Origin: a virus
Virus record (IMG/VR): IMGVR_UViG_3300025115_000038
Coordinates: 1-32,221 of that record
DNA length: 32,221 nt
Strand: one strand, 5' to 3'
Below, one piece after another: positions 22,753-31,233 of the stretch; the first letter of the stretch is position 1, and each line of letters opens with the position of its first letter. The notes below the pieces were generated by a model. That model was not told the origin of the DNA. It saw only the letters and a list, made by a program, of their open reading frames with translations, and did no database searches. The position numbers and the translations under genes are program-made.

Positions 22753-24636
22753 TTATCCCCCTAGCTGCATCATAAGTTCTTCTTCTGGACTTATATTTGA
22801 AACTGCGTCCATAACCCCGCCCATATCCATACCCTGCATACCACCTTGCTGCTGCATCATCTGTTGTTCTTGCATCTGTTGTTCTTGCATCTGTTGCTGC
22901 TGCTGTTGTTGCTGTTGCTGTCCCATAAGCTGTTGATATACTTGTTCGTTGAAATACTTATCTACGTTTCTAAATCCGAATTCTTTAAGGAAATCACCCA
23001 AGAGGTTATTCACATGAAACATCATTGGATATTGCTGTATGAAAGGCATGAGCGTTTGAAAGACCATAGCTAGGTTAGCCTGTCTTTCCTCTTTCATAAC
23101 CTTATCAGCTACAGCTATACGCCTATAATCATACTCTCTTTCAAAGGCATCTACAGGTAACTGTGCAAAAGAAAACGGCTTGTTAGTTACCCGAACAACT
23201 TGGTCGTCGGTTACGAACTCACGATTGTAACTTACGATAAGCGTTATAAGTGGTTTAAGAACATAGGCTTCCTGAAGTTTTATCTTGGAAGCTATTCTAT
23301 CAGACGTAAATTTCTGTAGATAATTCACACCTGTAGCGGTTCTTGTAAAAGCCTTGCCTAAGTTTTGTGTAGATTGACCTGCGTTTATATTGGCAGTTGT
23401 ATTCTGTATATCGAACTCCACCTGCCCTAACTCTTTATACGAAGAATTTACGACCTCTGGAGGCGGCAACTCTCTTATGCCGTTTATATCGTTTGCCCAT
23501 ATAATCCCGCCTGGCTTTGAATAAATAGACCTTTGGTTGATACCAGCAGTTCTATCAACGATATACATGCGATTGAGAGCCATATTAGCTTGGTCTAATC
23601 TGGCGTTTCTCATCGTTGTACCTTCGTGGATAAGCGATTCAATCATTTCGATTTCGCCTATCCCATAGAACTCGCTTGGCACACGATAGTCGATACCTGC
23701 CACAAAAGGCTTTAGCTGGCCTGGCATCGGGTTCTTTTCACAACGTATAACTATGCAATCGTTGGCTATTGTTATGACGTAAGGTTCAGGGGCTTCTCCT
23801 GCCTTTTCGGCAAACATCCCCCACCATTCAACCAGCTTTACCTTTTCAAGTCCTTTAGATGTGCTGTCTTGGTCTAACGCTTCTTTCTTTAGATGGTCAT
23901 ATTCGCTTTCACCTGCATCTGTCTGAACGTCGCCATCTACATCGGCTATGCTGTTATAAAGTTCCTCAAGGTTTATATATATACCTTCTTCGCCTTTTCT
24001 TTCGTTTGCCTTTAAATCCCAATAGCTCTTGGTCATTCTATGAGCGCAATCAAAATCTTGGACATTTGGAGAAGTTGCTCTCCAATCAGGGAAGAAGTCC
24101 GTAATAGCAATATGTTGAAAGTCGATATTGTCATAATAGACTTCTACTTCCTCGGCATCCTGCATAGTTTCTACGCCGATAGTTTCGTCAAACACAGGGC
24201 GTTTTCTTTTAACAATACGTTCTTTTGTTATCCAGGGAACTTTAGCTACAGCAGTACCAGTTTTAAGAAGTGTATCTACAAAGTCCGAATACTTTTCATA
24301 TAAGCCAACTTCATCTAGCTGTTGGTCGATATAATCAGACATGATTTCAGCGGATTCTGTATCTTCGGCCTGCCTGCCAGCTAGCTGGAGATATGGCCTT
24401 TCGTTGAAGATAGCTTCCATAATCATAGGCTTCATGGTTTCTATCTGCTGAAAGGCGTAAGGCGGCTTTAAATTAGCCCTTTGATGTACAGGTATGTTTT
24501 CGTATTTATGCTGCTTCGCCATGTAAAGGTCGTTAAAACGTGCGAACTTGTCAAAGTATGGCTGACAGAACGACTCTGCGTTCTTCATCCACCAATCTAC
24601 ATGGGCTTTAGCTCTAGCTATTTTAGCTTCATTCAT
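22753..24636 (-). CDS. Portal protein
   Basis: The 627-residue protein has features of short-tailed phage portals: PPYAFQQIETMKPMIMEA and YSDFVDTLLKTGTAVAKVPW in the first third, VPSEFYGIGEIEMIESLIHE and the helical stretch GTTMRNARLDQANMALNRMY in the middle. It follows the large terminase gene and precedes scaffold and capsid genes, the usual order. The C-terminus carries an unusual Gln tract and then a Met/Gly-rich tail. It would form the 12-subunit DNA entry ring at one capsid vertex and bind the terminase. Confidence 0.85.
   Translation of the reverse strand: MNEAKIARAKAHVDWWMKNAESFCQPYFDKFARFNDLYMAKQHKYENIPVHQRANLKPPYAFQQIETMKPMIMEAIFNERPYLQLAGRQAEDTESAEIMSDYIDQQLDEVGLYEKYSDFVDTLLKTGTAVAKVPWITKERIVKRKRPVFDETIGVETMQDAEEVEVYYDNIDFQHIAITDFFPDWRATSPNVQDFDCAHRMTKSYWDLKANERKGEEGIYINLEELYNSIADVDGDVQTDAGESEYDHLKKEALDQDSTSKGLEKVKLVEWWGMFAEKAGEAPEPYVITIANDCIVIRCEKNPMPGQLKPFVAGIDYRVPSEFYGIGEIEMIESLIHEGTTMRNARLDQANMALNRMYIVDRTAGINQRSIYSKPGGIIWANDINGIRELPPPEVVNSSYKELGQVEFDIQNTTANINAGQSTQNLGKAFTRTATGVNYLQKFTSDRIASKIKLQEAYVLKPLITLIVSYNREFVTDDQVVRVTNKPFSFAQLPVDAFEREYDYRRIAVADKVMKEERQANLAMVFQTLMPFIQQYPMMFHVNNLLGDFLKEFGFRNVDKYFNEQVYQQLMGQQQQQQQQQQMQEQQMQEQQMMQQQGGMQGMDMGGVMDAVSNISPEEELMMQLGG
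22846..22922 (-). repeat. Poly-Gln coding simple repeat in the portal C-terminus
   Basis: The portal gene here contains CAG/CAA-type codons giving ten Gln in a row, then three short MQEQQ-like repeats; a 15-bp unit (ctgttgttcttgcat on the + strand) is directly repeated. The tract occupies about 25 residues near the C-terminus. The copy number could vary by slippage. Confidence 0.7.
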
Positions 24637-24645
24637 GGCAAATCC

Positions 24646-27069
24646 TTATGACAACTCAAGGAAACCTGTGTATGGATTGATTTTCATTTCATCTTCCATC
24701 GACATTTCCTTGCGTTCATCTTGGGTTCCTAAAAGTCTGGCCTGTTCCCAAGCAAGCGCATAAGACATAACTAAATCATCATGGCCGCCAGACTGTGCGT
24801 TATATGAACCTGTTTCTTCTCTGATATATATCGTAGCTTCCTGCATAAATCTTACGCTGTTAGACATAGTTTGGCCGTCACGAAGCGCAGACTTTAGGTT
24901 ATTAATAACAGTTATCTTTGAATCTTTGGTCGTATGAAAACCGACTTTCTTGGTAGGAAGCGAAGTTCTTTCATCTATGCTTCTACGTTTATAGATGTTG
25001 CCATATAGCTTAACGAGAACCATAAGAACTGCATGGCCTATACTGTTGACTTCGCAGCAGATATGCGCCGAATTATACCATTTGCCGACACGATATAGAA
25101 ACCTTGCGAACAAATCAGGCTCTAGTTGAAACTGTGCTTCAGATACAACTCTGCCTGTTTTGCATTTAATTACAGTTACGCCACCGAAGTCTTTACCGAT
25201 ACCTTCAGACGGGTCGGCTCCTATGGCATATACTTCACCTGCCTGTGGCTTTTCCCAAACCCAAAAGTCGCTTAAATCGTCATCTTCCGATTTTATATTC
25301 AACCCATCTTCAGAAAGTGAAATTTTAAAAGAAGGGTCGCATTTACTTTTATTTAAACGATTTAGTATTCCTTGTGTAAATACCTGATTGCGGCCAGATA
25401 GAAAACAACTGATTTCATCTGTCGGATATAGGCGATTGAATTCTTCTTCATCGCCGTTCATATCTTCTATCTTCCATCTACGCCACATTAAATGCTGGTC
25501 ATTTAAATTAAAAGCTGTGCGTATTTCTTCTTCCTTTGCGCCCCAATTTATATCGTCTGGGACATCTACACGATGCTCTGGATAATGGTCAAACCAAGGG
25601 AAAAAGTGTCGTCTATATGTTCCCTTGCTTCTTAACGCCTGTTGATATTGGAGGTAATAATATCCACCCATGCCGTTAGGCGTAGTTTCCATTATTATTC
25701 TTCCAGTATCAGGGATAGATTCAGTTGATTCAGTTATACGTTGTTCTTCTATAAAGGCGGCTTCTGAGATATGTAGATACTTTAAGGTATATCCTTTGAA
25801 GTCGTAAGCCACCTTAACTGCGCTATCCCTATCGTGCCATACAAGTTCGTTCTGGTTATTGAGGTCTGTCTGAAGTGGAATTAAGAAACTCCAATCCTTT
25901 AAGAACAGGCGATAAGTTCTACGCACCATCGCAAAGATTTCTTTAACTCTTTCACGTTTGTCGGCCATAATTCCACAATGGGAACCCGACTCAAACACAG
26001 CTTTATCAAACGCTTCGATACAAGCAAATGAAGTATTGTGAGAAACAAATCCTTCTGCTATATATGTCCCTTCGCTTGTCTGAAGGTCAATCATTTCTTG
26101 TTCGCCAATATATTCAATAGAAATTACTTTTGACCAACCAGTTCCAGATTTTTTCCCAGGCAACTCCCTACCTTCCCAAAATTTATTATTTACAAAACGA
26201 GTAGGTCTGGTTTTTCCTATTAACTTAAAAAGTTCATCCATCCTTCCAAAACAAATTTTAGGTACGGGAATTTTTCCAAACTTTGATTTTCGTAAACTAT
26301 TATCTGCTTCTATTCTATAATTGTATTTGTTATCTATTACATATTTCAACATCCTATTCCAAACATTTCCGGGTCTTTGCGAAACAACTAAATTTGCAGA
26401 AGCAGACTTTTTACTTATTGAACCTTCTCCATCTAATATTCCAGAAAACCAACCATCATCAAATGTAGGCTTATCCCAAGGTTTTGTAATATGTCTTATA
26501 TATGTACCGACTTTAATTTCGCCAACAGTTCTATGTGTTTTTTTAATAGAACGCCAACTGCAAAAAGATGAACTTCCTTGCTTTGTAAGCCAAGGATGAA
26601 AATCGGTACAAATAAGTTCTCTGCCATCATCTAGTTTTATTTTAAATGCTTTTCTTTTAAGCCTAACAACTGCCTCAACAAAACCAGACTTCATTTTTCT
26701 TGATTTGCCCCTGCCTTTAGGTGGATGTTCATCAACGGAAATAATTTCTTCACCTACATTTAAGTCTTTGATTTTTATCCATCTTAAATCTGCCGTAAGA
26801 ATTTTTGTTTCTGGCGAAACGCAAAATCCAATTTGGCGGCTTTTCAAAATTAAATCTCTGTTGCTTTTGTTACGCCAGAATTGAAGCTGTCCAGAATTAG
26901 GAACAAAGTTGACAATAGCTCCATCTTTGTTCTTAATTTTATACAGATTCCTTAATCGTTCTTCGGCACCTAACTGTTGGCAGGTTTTATAAAAAGATGC
27001 TTTGGCATCTTCCAGAGGCATGGTTTTTACTTTATCTATTATCTGCTGAAACCTTTTAGTATAAGCCAT
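24646..27069 (-). CDS. Terminase large subunit interrupted by an intein
   Basis: The mature protein is the DNA-packaging motor: ATPase plus headful nuclease. The precursor has 807 residues; 263 form an intein (residues 83-345), leaving 544. ATPase elements: Walker A KSRQIGF|TS split by the intein (76-82, 346-347), Walker B with catalytic Glu (YLHISEAAF, Glu436), coupling motif TTPNG (462-466). Nuclease acids: Asp619 in GADPSEG, Glu673 in CEVNSIG, Asp764/765 in GGHDDLVMSYA. The gene overlaps the reductase gene by 14 bases and precedes the portal by nine bases. Without the intein the length is normal for a large terminase. Confidence 0.92.
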   Translation of the reverse strand: MAYTKRFQQIIDKVKTMPLEDAKASFYKTCQQLGAEERLRNLYKIKNKDGAIVNFVPNSGQLQFWRNKSNRDLILKSRQIGFCVSPETKILTADLRWIKIKDLNVGEEIISVDEHPPKGRGKSRKMKSGFVEAVVRLKRKAFKIKLDDGRELICTDFHPWLTKQGSSSFCSWRSIKKTHRTVGEIKVGTYIRHITKPWDKPTFDDGWFSGILDGEGSISKKSASANLVVSQRPGNVWNRMLKYVIDNKYNYRIEADNSLRKSKFGKIPVPKICFGRMDELFKLIGKTRPTRFVNNKFWEGRELPGKKSGTGWSKVISIEYIGEQEMIDLQTSEGTYIAEGFVSHNTSFACIEAFDKAVFESGSHCGIMADKRERVKEIFAMVRRTYRLFLKDWSFLIPLQTDLNNQNELVWHDRDSAVKVAYDFKGYTLKYLHISEAAFIEEQRITESTESIPDTGRIIMETTPNGMGGYYYLQYQQALRSKGTYRRHFFPWFDHYPEHRVDVPDDINWGAKEEEIRTAFNLNDQHLMWRRWKIEDMNGDEEEFNRLYPTDEISCFLSGRNQVFTQGILNRLNKSKCDPSFKISLSEDGLNIKSEDDDLSDFWVWEKPQAGEVYAIGADPSEGIGKDFGGVTVIKCKTGRVVSEAQFQLEPDLFARFLYRVGKWYNSAHICCEVNSIGHAVLMVLVKLYGNIYKRRSIDERTSLPTKKVGFHTTKDSKITVINNLKSALRDGQTMSNSVRFMQEATIYIREETGSYNAQSGGHDDLVMSYALAWEQARLLGTQDERKEMSMEDEMKINPYTGFLELS
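26035..26823 (-). mobile_element. Intein with LAGLIDADG motif in terminase Walker A
   Basis: The boundaries are read from splice motifs. The first residue Cys83 opens block A (CVSPETKILTADLRWIKIKD), and block B has CTDFHPWLT with the Thr155-xx-His158 pair. A LAGLIDADG-like motif GWFSGILDGEGSI is at 206-218. The C-terminal blocks end SIEYIGEQEMIDLQ... and FVSHN, with His344-Asn345. The next residue is Thr346, a valid C-extein nucleophile. Length 263 residues is short for an intein with a full homing endonuclease; only one LAGLIDADG motif is clear, so the nuclease may be reduced. It interrupts the ATP-binding loop, a favoured insertion site because the loop is invariant. Confidence 0.93.
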
Positions 27070-27889
27070 TTAGGTAATGGTCTAAAGCCTTATCTATATG
27101 CCACATTTCATCTATGCCACATAGCTTTAGATTAGAGTTAGATAACGCCGAATATGCCGGACGTTTAATTACAGATTCTTTACTTTCACATGGATTAACA
27201 ATTACATTTTTAACGCCTGCTTTTTCTAAAATCTTCTTTGTGAATTCATACCAGCTTACAATTCCATAGTTTGTCATATGAAACAGACCTGAATAATCGC
27301 CTTTCAAAACTCTATCCAGTTGTCTTACGAAATTATATGTATAAGTAGGCGTTACATATTGGTCGTCTACGACAGTTAGAATTCCGTTTTTAGAATTGTT
27401 AAGCATCATCTGCGGGAAGTTATATTCTTTCGCTCTGCATTTATATTTCCCAAATACCGCAGATATTCTGGCTATGATATAGTTATCGCAATTAGCCTGT
27501 ACGAAATATTCACCTGCAAGTTTTGTGTTGCCATATACTTGCATAGGCATAGGCATATCTGGTTCTTCGTAAGGTCTATTTGTATTTCCGCTGAAAACAT
27601 AATCGGTAGATATATGAACTAATTTAGCCTTTACTTCTTGTGCCGCCATCGCAAGGTTTTTCGCACCGATAGCATTTACTTTATATGCCACATCAGGGTT
27701 TAGTTCGCATTTATCCAAGTTATGGTATGCCGCACAATTAAAGATAACTGTAGGTTTCAAGGCTTTTATGGCTTCAATGATTTCAGGCGATTCGACTTCT
27801 ATATGTCCGTGATTAAGACCTATAGACTTTGGATAATACGCATGAAGCTCGCTACCTAATTGCCCATTAGCTCCGATTATCAGATACAT
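27056..27889 (-). CDS. dTDP-4-dehydrorhamnose reductase-like (RmlD-like)
   Basis: The 277-residue SDR-family protein starts with the nucleotide-binding loop IIGANGQLGS (Gly6, Gly9, Gly12). It contains VIFNCAAY (48-55), HISTDYVFSG (92-101) with Thr95-Asp96-Tyr97, and YGNTKLAGEYF (119-129) with the catalytic Tyr119 and Lys123. RmlD makes dTDP-L-rhamnose from the 4-keto sugar using NAD(P)H. The match is good at family level. Its 3' end overlaps the terminase start by 14 bases, so the two are translated together. No RmlA or RmlB gene is seen in the window. Confidence 0.85.
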   Translation of the reverse strand: MYLIIGANGQLGSELHAYYPKSIGLNHGHIEVESPEIIEAIKALKPTVIFNCAAYHNLDKCELNPDVAYKVNAIGAKNLAMAAQEVKAKLVHISTDYVFSGNTNRPYEEPDMPMPMQVYGNTKLAGEYFVQANCDNYIIARISAVFGKYKCRAKEYNFPQMMLNNSKNGILTVVDDQYVTPTYTYNFVRQLDRVLKGDYSGLFHMTNYGIVSWYEFTKKILEKAGVKNVIVNPCESKESVIKRPAYSALSNSNLKLCGIDEMWHIDKALDHYLNGLY

Positions 27890-28908
27890 TCATGCGCCCG
27901 TTTCTCCGAACCTAAAATCTCGGCGGCCATATCCAGACACTTCATCCAGTTGATATTGTAGTATAACGGGTTATCCCAATCGGTTTTAGAATTTGCCAAA
28001 ACTTCTATAAGCATATTTTCAATTGATTGCTCTAAGGTAACTTTAGGATTAAATCCCAACCGCCTGAACTTCTCCGAAGTCACCCGATAATTGCGTATGC
28101 CTGACTTAGAAGAACTCAACTTGAAGTGGCATTTATAACCATGCTTACGCAACACACTTTCAACCATAATTGCGATTTCAGATATGCGTATATTGAAAGA
28201 CGTTACGTTATATATTCCTTGAATATTGTCTAAATCACAGGCTAATTTATATGCCTGTACAGCATCTTCGATAGCAAGCATCGGTCGCCATATCTGACCG
28301 CAGTTATGTAGATTTAAAAACCCATCTCTCAAACCTGACTTCAGAAATGTATTAACAACCAAGTCATATCTCATTCTATCTGAATAACCGAACACAGTCC
28401 CTTTACGAAGCGCAACACATTTAAACGAATCATCATTTAAACTAAACAGCCTTTCCTCTGCTTTTAATTTAGACAAAGCATAGGCAGCTTGAGGGTTGAC
28501 CATAGCAGATTCATCGAGCACAGTATCACTTCGTTCATCGTCAAGCCCTCTATCATAAATTGAGCAAGAGGATGCAAGGATGTATTTTCTGACCCCATAT
28601 TTCTTACCATCTTCTGCAATTTTATATGTAGCATTGACATTCATCTCCATATTGGCTTCAGGAGAATATTCAGCCGTAGGGTCGTTTGACAATCCGCCGA
28701 CATTGATAATAGTTCTTACATCGTCAAAGACATAGCTTGGGACAGACCTCATATCAGCCCTGACTATATCTACCTTATCTTTAACATCATCTAAAGCATT
28801 GAATCCAAAGTAGCCTCTATCTAAAACCTTTACTCTTTTACCGCAAGCTACGAATTCTTTTACTATCTGGCTACCTATATATCCTGCCCCGCCAACCACC
28901 AATATCAT
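27880..28908 (-). CDS. NAD-dependent sugar epimerase/dehydratase
   Basis: The 342-residue protein has the extended SDR layout: LVVGGAGYIGSQI (3-15), ILASSCSIYDRG (110-121) with Ser113/114, and YALSKLKAEERL (143-154) with Tyr143 and Lys147. NVGGLSNDPTAEYSP (69-83) lies between. Likely substrates are UDP- or dTDP-sugars, for epimerisation or dehydration; specificity cannot be read. It overlaps both neighbours (10 and 4 bases), consistent with one operon. Confidence 0.85.
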   Translation of the reverse strand: MILVVGGAGYIGSQIVKEFVACGKRVKVLDRGYFGFNALDDVKDKVDIVRADMRSVPSYVFDDVRTIINVGGLSNDPTAEYSPEANMEMNVNATYKIAEDGKKYGVRKYILASSCSIYDRGLDDERSDTVLDESAMVNPQAAYALSKLKAEERLFSLNDDSFKCVALRKGTVFGYSDRMRYDLVVNTFLKSGLRDGFLNLHNCGQIWRPMLAIEDAVQAYKLACDLDNIQGIYNVTSFNIRISEIAIMVESVLRKHGYKCHFKLSSSKSGIRNYRVTSEKFRRLGFNPKVTLEQSIENMLIEVLANSKTDWDNPLYYNINWMKCLDMAAEILGSEKRAHECI

Positions 28909-29780
28909 AATTGTTCCTTTGCTATATTCTCAACTACTTCAAGAATACGCCTTCTTGAATGACCTGGATATTCTACCAAAACTTCAGATGCTTTCTTTCT
29001 AATATCAGCTAATGGGTCATTTCCATTTCGTAACATTTGAACATATCTTTTAACATCATCCCAACTTTCAGCCTGATAATATGCGTTTCTAAATCTCCAT
29101 TCTAAAGAATTTGGTAAGAATAAATTAGAATATCTATAGCATCCAAGTTCAAATACAATTACAGGTCTGTTAAGCATTACAGCTTCTAACGCACATGAAG
29201 CATAATCACAGACAGTAATTGCATTTTCAGCTATTCCAGTACAGGCAAATCCATCATATGAATTCTTAAACATATCCATTACAACAGGGAATCGGCTATT
29301 TAACATTGGATGAACTTTAAAAGTAGTTTCACCTAAATCATATATACGAGGGCCAATATACCAAAGGGAACAAAGTTCATGATTATGAGTTGGACAATAG
29401 AATACGCCGTTCTTATTTATTATAGGAACATAATATGCCATGTCCATATATGGAACACCGACTATATGAGCTTGGCAGCCATTATTTGTTAGAAAATCAG
29501 CTACAAGTTTATTTGGTACAAGATTTATATTTCTACGTTCTTTTTCGTGCATATCATGAATATCAGCTTTACACCAATGCCAGCCTTTATTGCCTATACC
29601 ATGATTTACATCGAAACATATTTTTGCGTTTCTTCTAGTGCCTGAACTTGCATAAATACCTACATCAGCTTCTTTATCCAAATCAAATGTAGTTTCATAT
29701 CCATGAGCAGAAAAATAACTTGCTATGAACTCAAGTCCTTTATTCTGTTCTTCAAAATCGCCTTGAAATTGAACAATCAT
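28905..29780 (-). CDS. CDP-glycerol transferase-like GT-B protein
   Basis: The 291-residue product resembles the CDP-glycerol glycerophosphotransferase (TagB/TagF) group: an N-terminal domain with FDVNHGIGNKGWHW, and C-terminal CDYASCALEAVMLNRPVIVF, comparable to the DYSS...rPvifF nucleotide-binding segment of these GT-B enzymes. It is shorter than the bacterial enzymes. The reaction may be transfer of glycerol-phosphate or another activated alcohol to a glycan. Substrate is uncertain. It overlaps its neighbours by four bases each. Confidence 0.65.
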   Translation of the reverse strand: MIVQFQGDFEEQNKGLEFIASYFSAHGYETTFDLDKEADVGIYASSGTRRNAKICFDVNHGIGNKGWHWCKADIHDMHEKERRNINLVPNKLVADFLTNNGCQAHIVGVPYMDMAYYVPIINKNGVFYCPTHNHELCSLWYIGPRIYDLGETTFKVHPMLNSRFPVVMDMFKNSYDGFACTGIAENAITVCDYASCALEAVMLNRPVIVFELGCYRYSNLFLPNSLEWRFRNAYYQAESWDDVKRYVQMLRNGNDPLADIRKKASEVLVEYPGHSRRRILEVVENIAKEQL

Positions 29781-30244
29781 TTAACAACCTTCCCTAACAT
29801 ACAGAAGTCGTGGTAATATTGAATTTTCATATGAGGCAGTTGTATTTCATGTAGCTCGCTATATAGAAACTTATCTAACTTGATATGGCCTTTAGATAAA
29901 TCAAACCAGCTAGCTTTGAATTCAGTTGTTATTTGTTCCCATTGTTTTTCAGACCATATGAATTTATGTCCGTAACACATCGCCATAGGATTCGTCCAAT
30001 GCGGAGTCCAAACTTCAACCTCAGCATTTGGCTTTCCAATTCTCACGATTTCATTAACGAGATGTTTTAAATTGTTGATATGTTCGAAACAATGAGAGGA
30101 AAAGATTTTATCAACTGAATTATCGTCAAACGGAAGTTTATCTGAATTGAAGTTACAAACAATATCGCCAGGTCTGAACTGAATTAAATCTACGTTGATA
30201 TATCCTGAACGTGGATATTGACCGCCACCTAAATCAACTTTCAT
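29777..30244 (-). CDS. Class I SAM-dependent methyltransferase
   Basis: I start at the ATG at 30244, which has GGGAG upstream and coincides with the beginning of the domain; a frame from 30280 adds 12 residues without ribosome binding site. The 155-residue protein begins MKVDLGGGQYPRSGYINVDL (motif I, SAM binding), then DDNSVDKIFSSHCFEHINNL (motifs II-III). It is short but complete for a small Methyltransf_11-type domain. In a sugar operon it may methylate a sugar hydroxyl, but the target is unknown. It overlaps the preceding gene by 11 bases. Confidence 0.75.
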   Translation of the reverse strand: MKVDLGGGQYPRSGYINVDLIQFRPGDIVCNFNSDKLPFDDNSVDKIFSSHCFEHINNLKHLVNEIVRIGKPNAEVEVWTPHWTNPMAMCYGHKFIWSEKQWEQITTEFKASWFDLSKGHIKLDKFLYSELHEIQLPHMKIQYYHDFCMLGKVVK

Positions 30245-30440
30245 TTCGCTCCCATGACAAAACATTCCAACTTCTCTCATGCAGGTAATATAGAACCATA
30301 CCTGTTATATTACCGACGATGCCAATAACTGCGCCTTTAGAAAAAGAACCTGTAAGGGCATAGGCAACTAGAATACCATTGGTAGTAGCTATCAATCTCC
30401 ACGAACAGCTTTTTACAAACGACCTTAGCTTAGAGTCCAT
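30234..30440 (-). CDS. DUF2061-like small membrane protein
   Basis: The 68-residue product has two hydrophobic segments (LIATTNGILVAYALTG; GIVGNITGMVLYYLHER) and ends YYLHERSWNVLSWERNES. The SWR...HER-W pattern is the signature of DUF2061, a small inner-membrane family often found near sulfur or sugar-nucleotide genes. No biochemical role is known. Its stop overlaps the methyltransferase start by 11 bases, and its start overlaps the next upstream gene by 11. Confidence 0.7.
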   Translation of the reverse strand: MDSKLRSFVKSCSWRLIATTNGILVAYALTGSFSKGAVIGIVGNITGMVLYYLHERSWNVLSWERNES

Positions 30441-30627
30441 TATCGTAAATCACCAGAGCAGAGTAGAGAATATCGCCTTGTTTATAATTAGCTGTCTGAA
30501 ACTTTATATCTATCAACTTAAATTCAGGACAATCGGCTTTAAGTCCAGACAAGAATTCAGATAAAGCATCTTTAAAAACTTTGGCGTTTAATTCAGATAT
30601 AAGTTCAATTCTAATCATTTTAATCAT
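30430..30627 (-). CDS. Small protein resembling Cse60 (65 aa)
   Basis: The ATG overlaps the cupin stop (ATGA at 30624-30627). The 65-residue product has the short alpha-beta pattern of the Cse60 family: an N-terminal strand (MIRIELIS), a helix (DALSEFLSGLKA), then KLIDIKFQTANYKQGD and a final strand SALVIYDNG. Cse60-like genes occur in phages and in bacteria that do not sporulate, so the sporulation name does not apply here. Function unknown. Confidence 0.55.
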   Translation of the reverse strand: MIKMIRIELISELNAKVFKDALSEFLSGLKADCPEFKLIDIKFQTANYKQGDILYSALVIYDNGL

Positions 30628-31052
30628 TTAAAAACGATTTCCCAACTGACGTTAAATGAATTAGGAGGAACTCTTTCTTCATCTGGACATTCTTTGTTGT
30701 AACAATGAGAAGCAACTGAATTCAAAATCGTGTTGTCCTCTAACGCCATCCAGCCATGCCAATAACCTGGAGGAACTGTCAGAACTTCAGGTGTGTTGCC
30801 ATCTAAAACAAATATATTGATTTCTTCCCCACTCTTATCGACTGTTATGAACTTAGCCGAACCAGATACAATCGTGAACCAATCCCACAACTCCCGATGC
30901 CTATGAAACGCCCGTATCGTACCTGCCTTGCGTGTCTTGACGATATATTGCTGTCCAAACTTATGTAAATCGTAAGCATGTATGACTTCGTACAATATTC
31001 CCCTGTCGTCTTTATTTACCTCTAACTTCGTTACCCCTAGCTCGTTTAACAT
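30624..31052 (-). CDS. RmlC-like cupin, sugar 3,5-epimerase family
   Basis: The 142-residue protein has the cupin pattern of dTDP-4-dehydrorhamnose 3,5-epimerases: DDRGILYEV (15-23), QQYIVKTRKAGTIRAFHRHR (34-53), and VPPGYWHGWMAL with the second conserved His. The last portion, CPDEERVPPN, is seen in relatives of this family. It could epimerise a keto-sugar produced by a host dehydratase and feed the RmlD-like reductase further along the operon. It is short compared with RmlC (about 180 residues), so the assignment is to the family, not the exact enzyme. Confidence 0.75.
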   Translation of the reverse strand: MLNELGVTKLEVNKDDRGILYEVIHAYDLHKFGQQYIVKTRKAGTIRAFHRHRELWDWFTIVSGSAKFITVDKSGEEINIFVLDGNTPEVLTVPPGYWHGWMALEDNTILNSVASHCYNKECPDEERVPPNSFNVSWEIVFK

Positions 31053-31233
31053 CTGCCCCCCTTAGTTTATGAAACGAAATGGAAACTGTCTTTACAAATC
31101 CCTTAATATCTCTGTCAAATACTTCGGTTATCTGTATGCCTATCGGATAATCGTCGTACTTAGCTATCTGCTTATGGATATATGCAACTACATCTTCCAA
31201 CGCCATAAACCTCTGAGAGATATTATATGTCAT
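31012..31233 (-). CDS. Hypothetical protein, 73 aa
   Basis: A small protein overlapping the small terminase by 11 bases and the cupin gene by 41. It begins MTYNISQRFMALEDVVAYIH and has a helix followed by a beta stretch (IGIQITEVFDRDIKGFVKTV) and a basic C-terminus (KRARGNEVRGK). There is no clear ribosome binding site for the first ATG. An in-frame ATG at 31206 has AGAGG only three bases away, also poor. No family recognised. Confidence 0.45.
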   Translation of the reverse strand: MTYNISQRFMALEDVVAYIHKQIAKYDDYPIGIQITEVFDRDIKGFVKTVSISFHKLRGADVKRARGNEVRGK

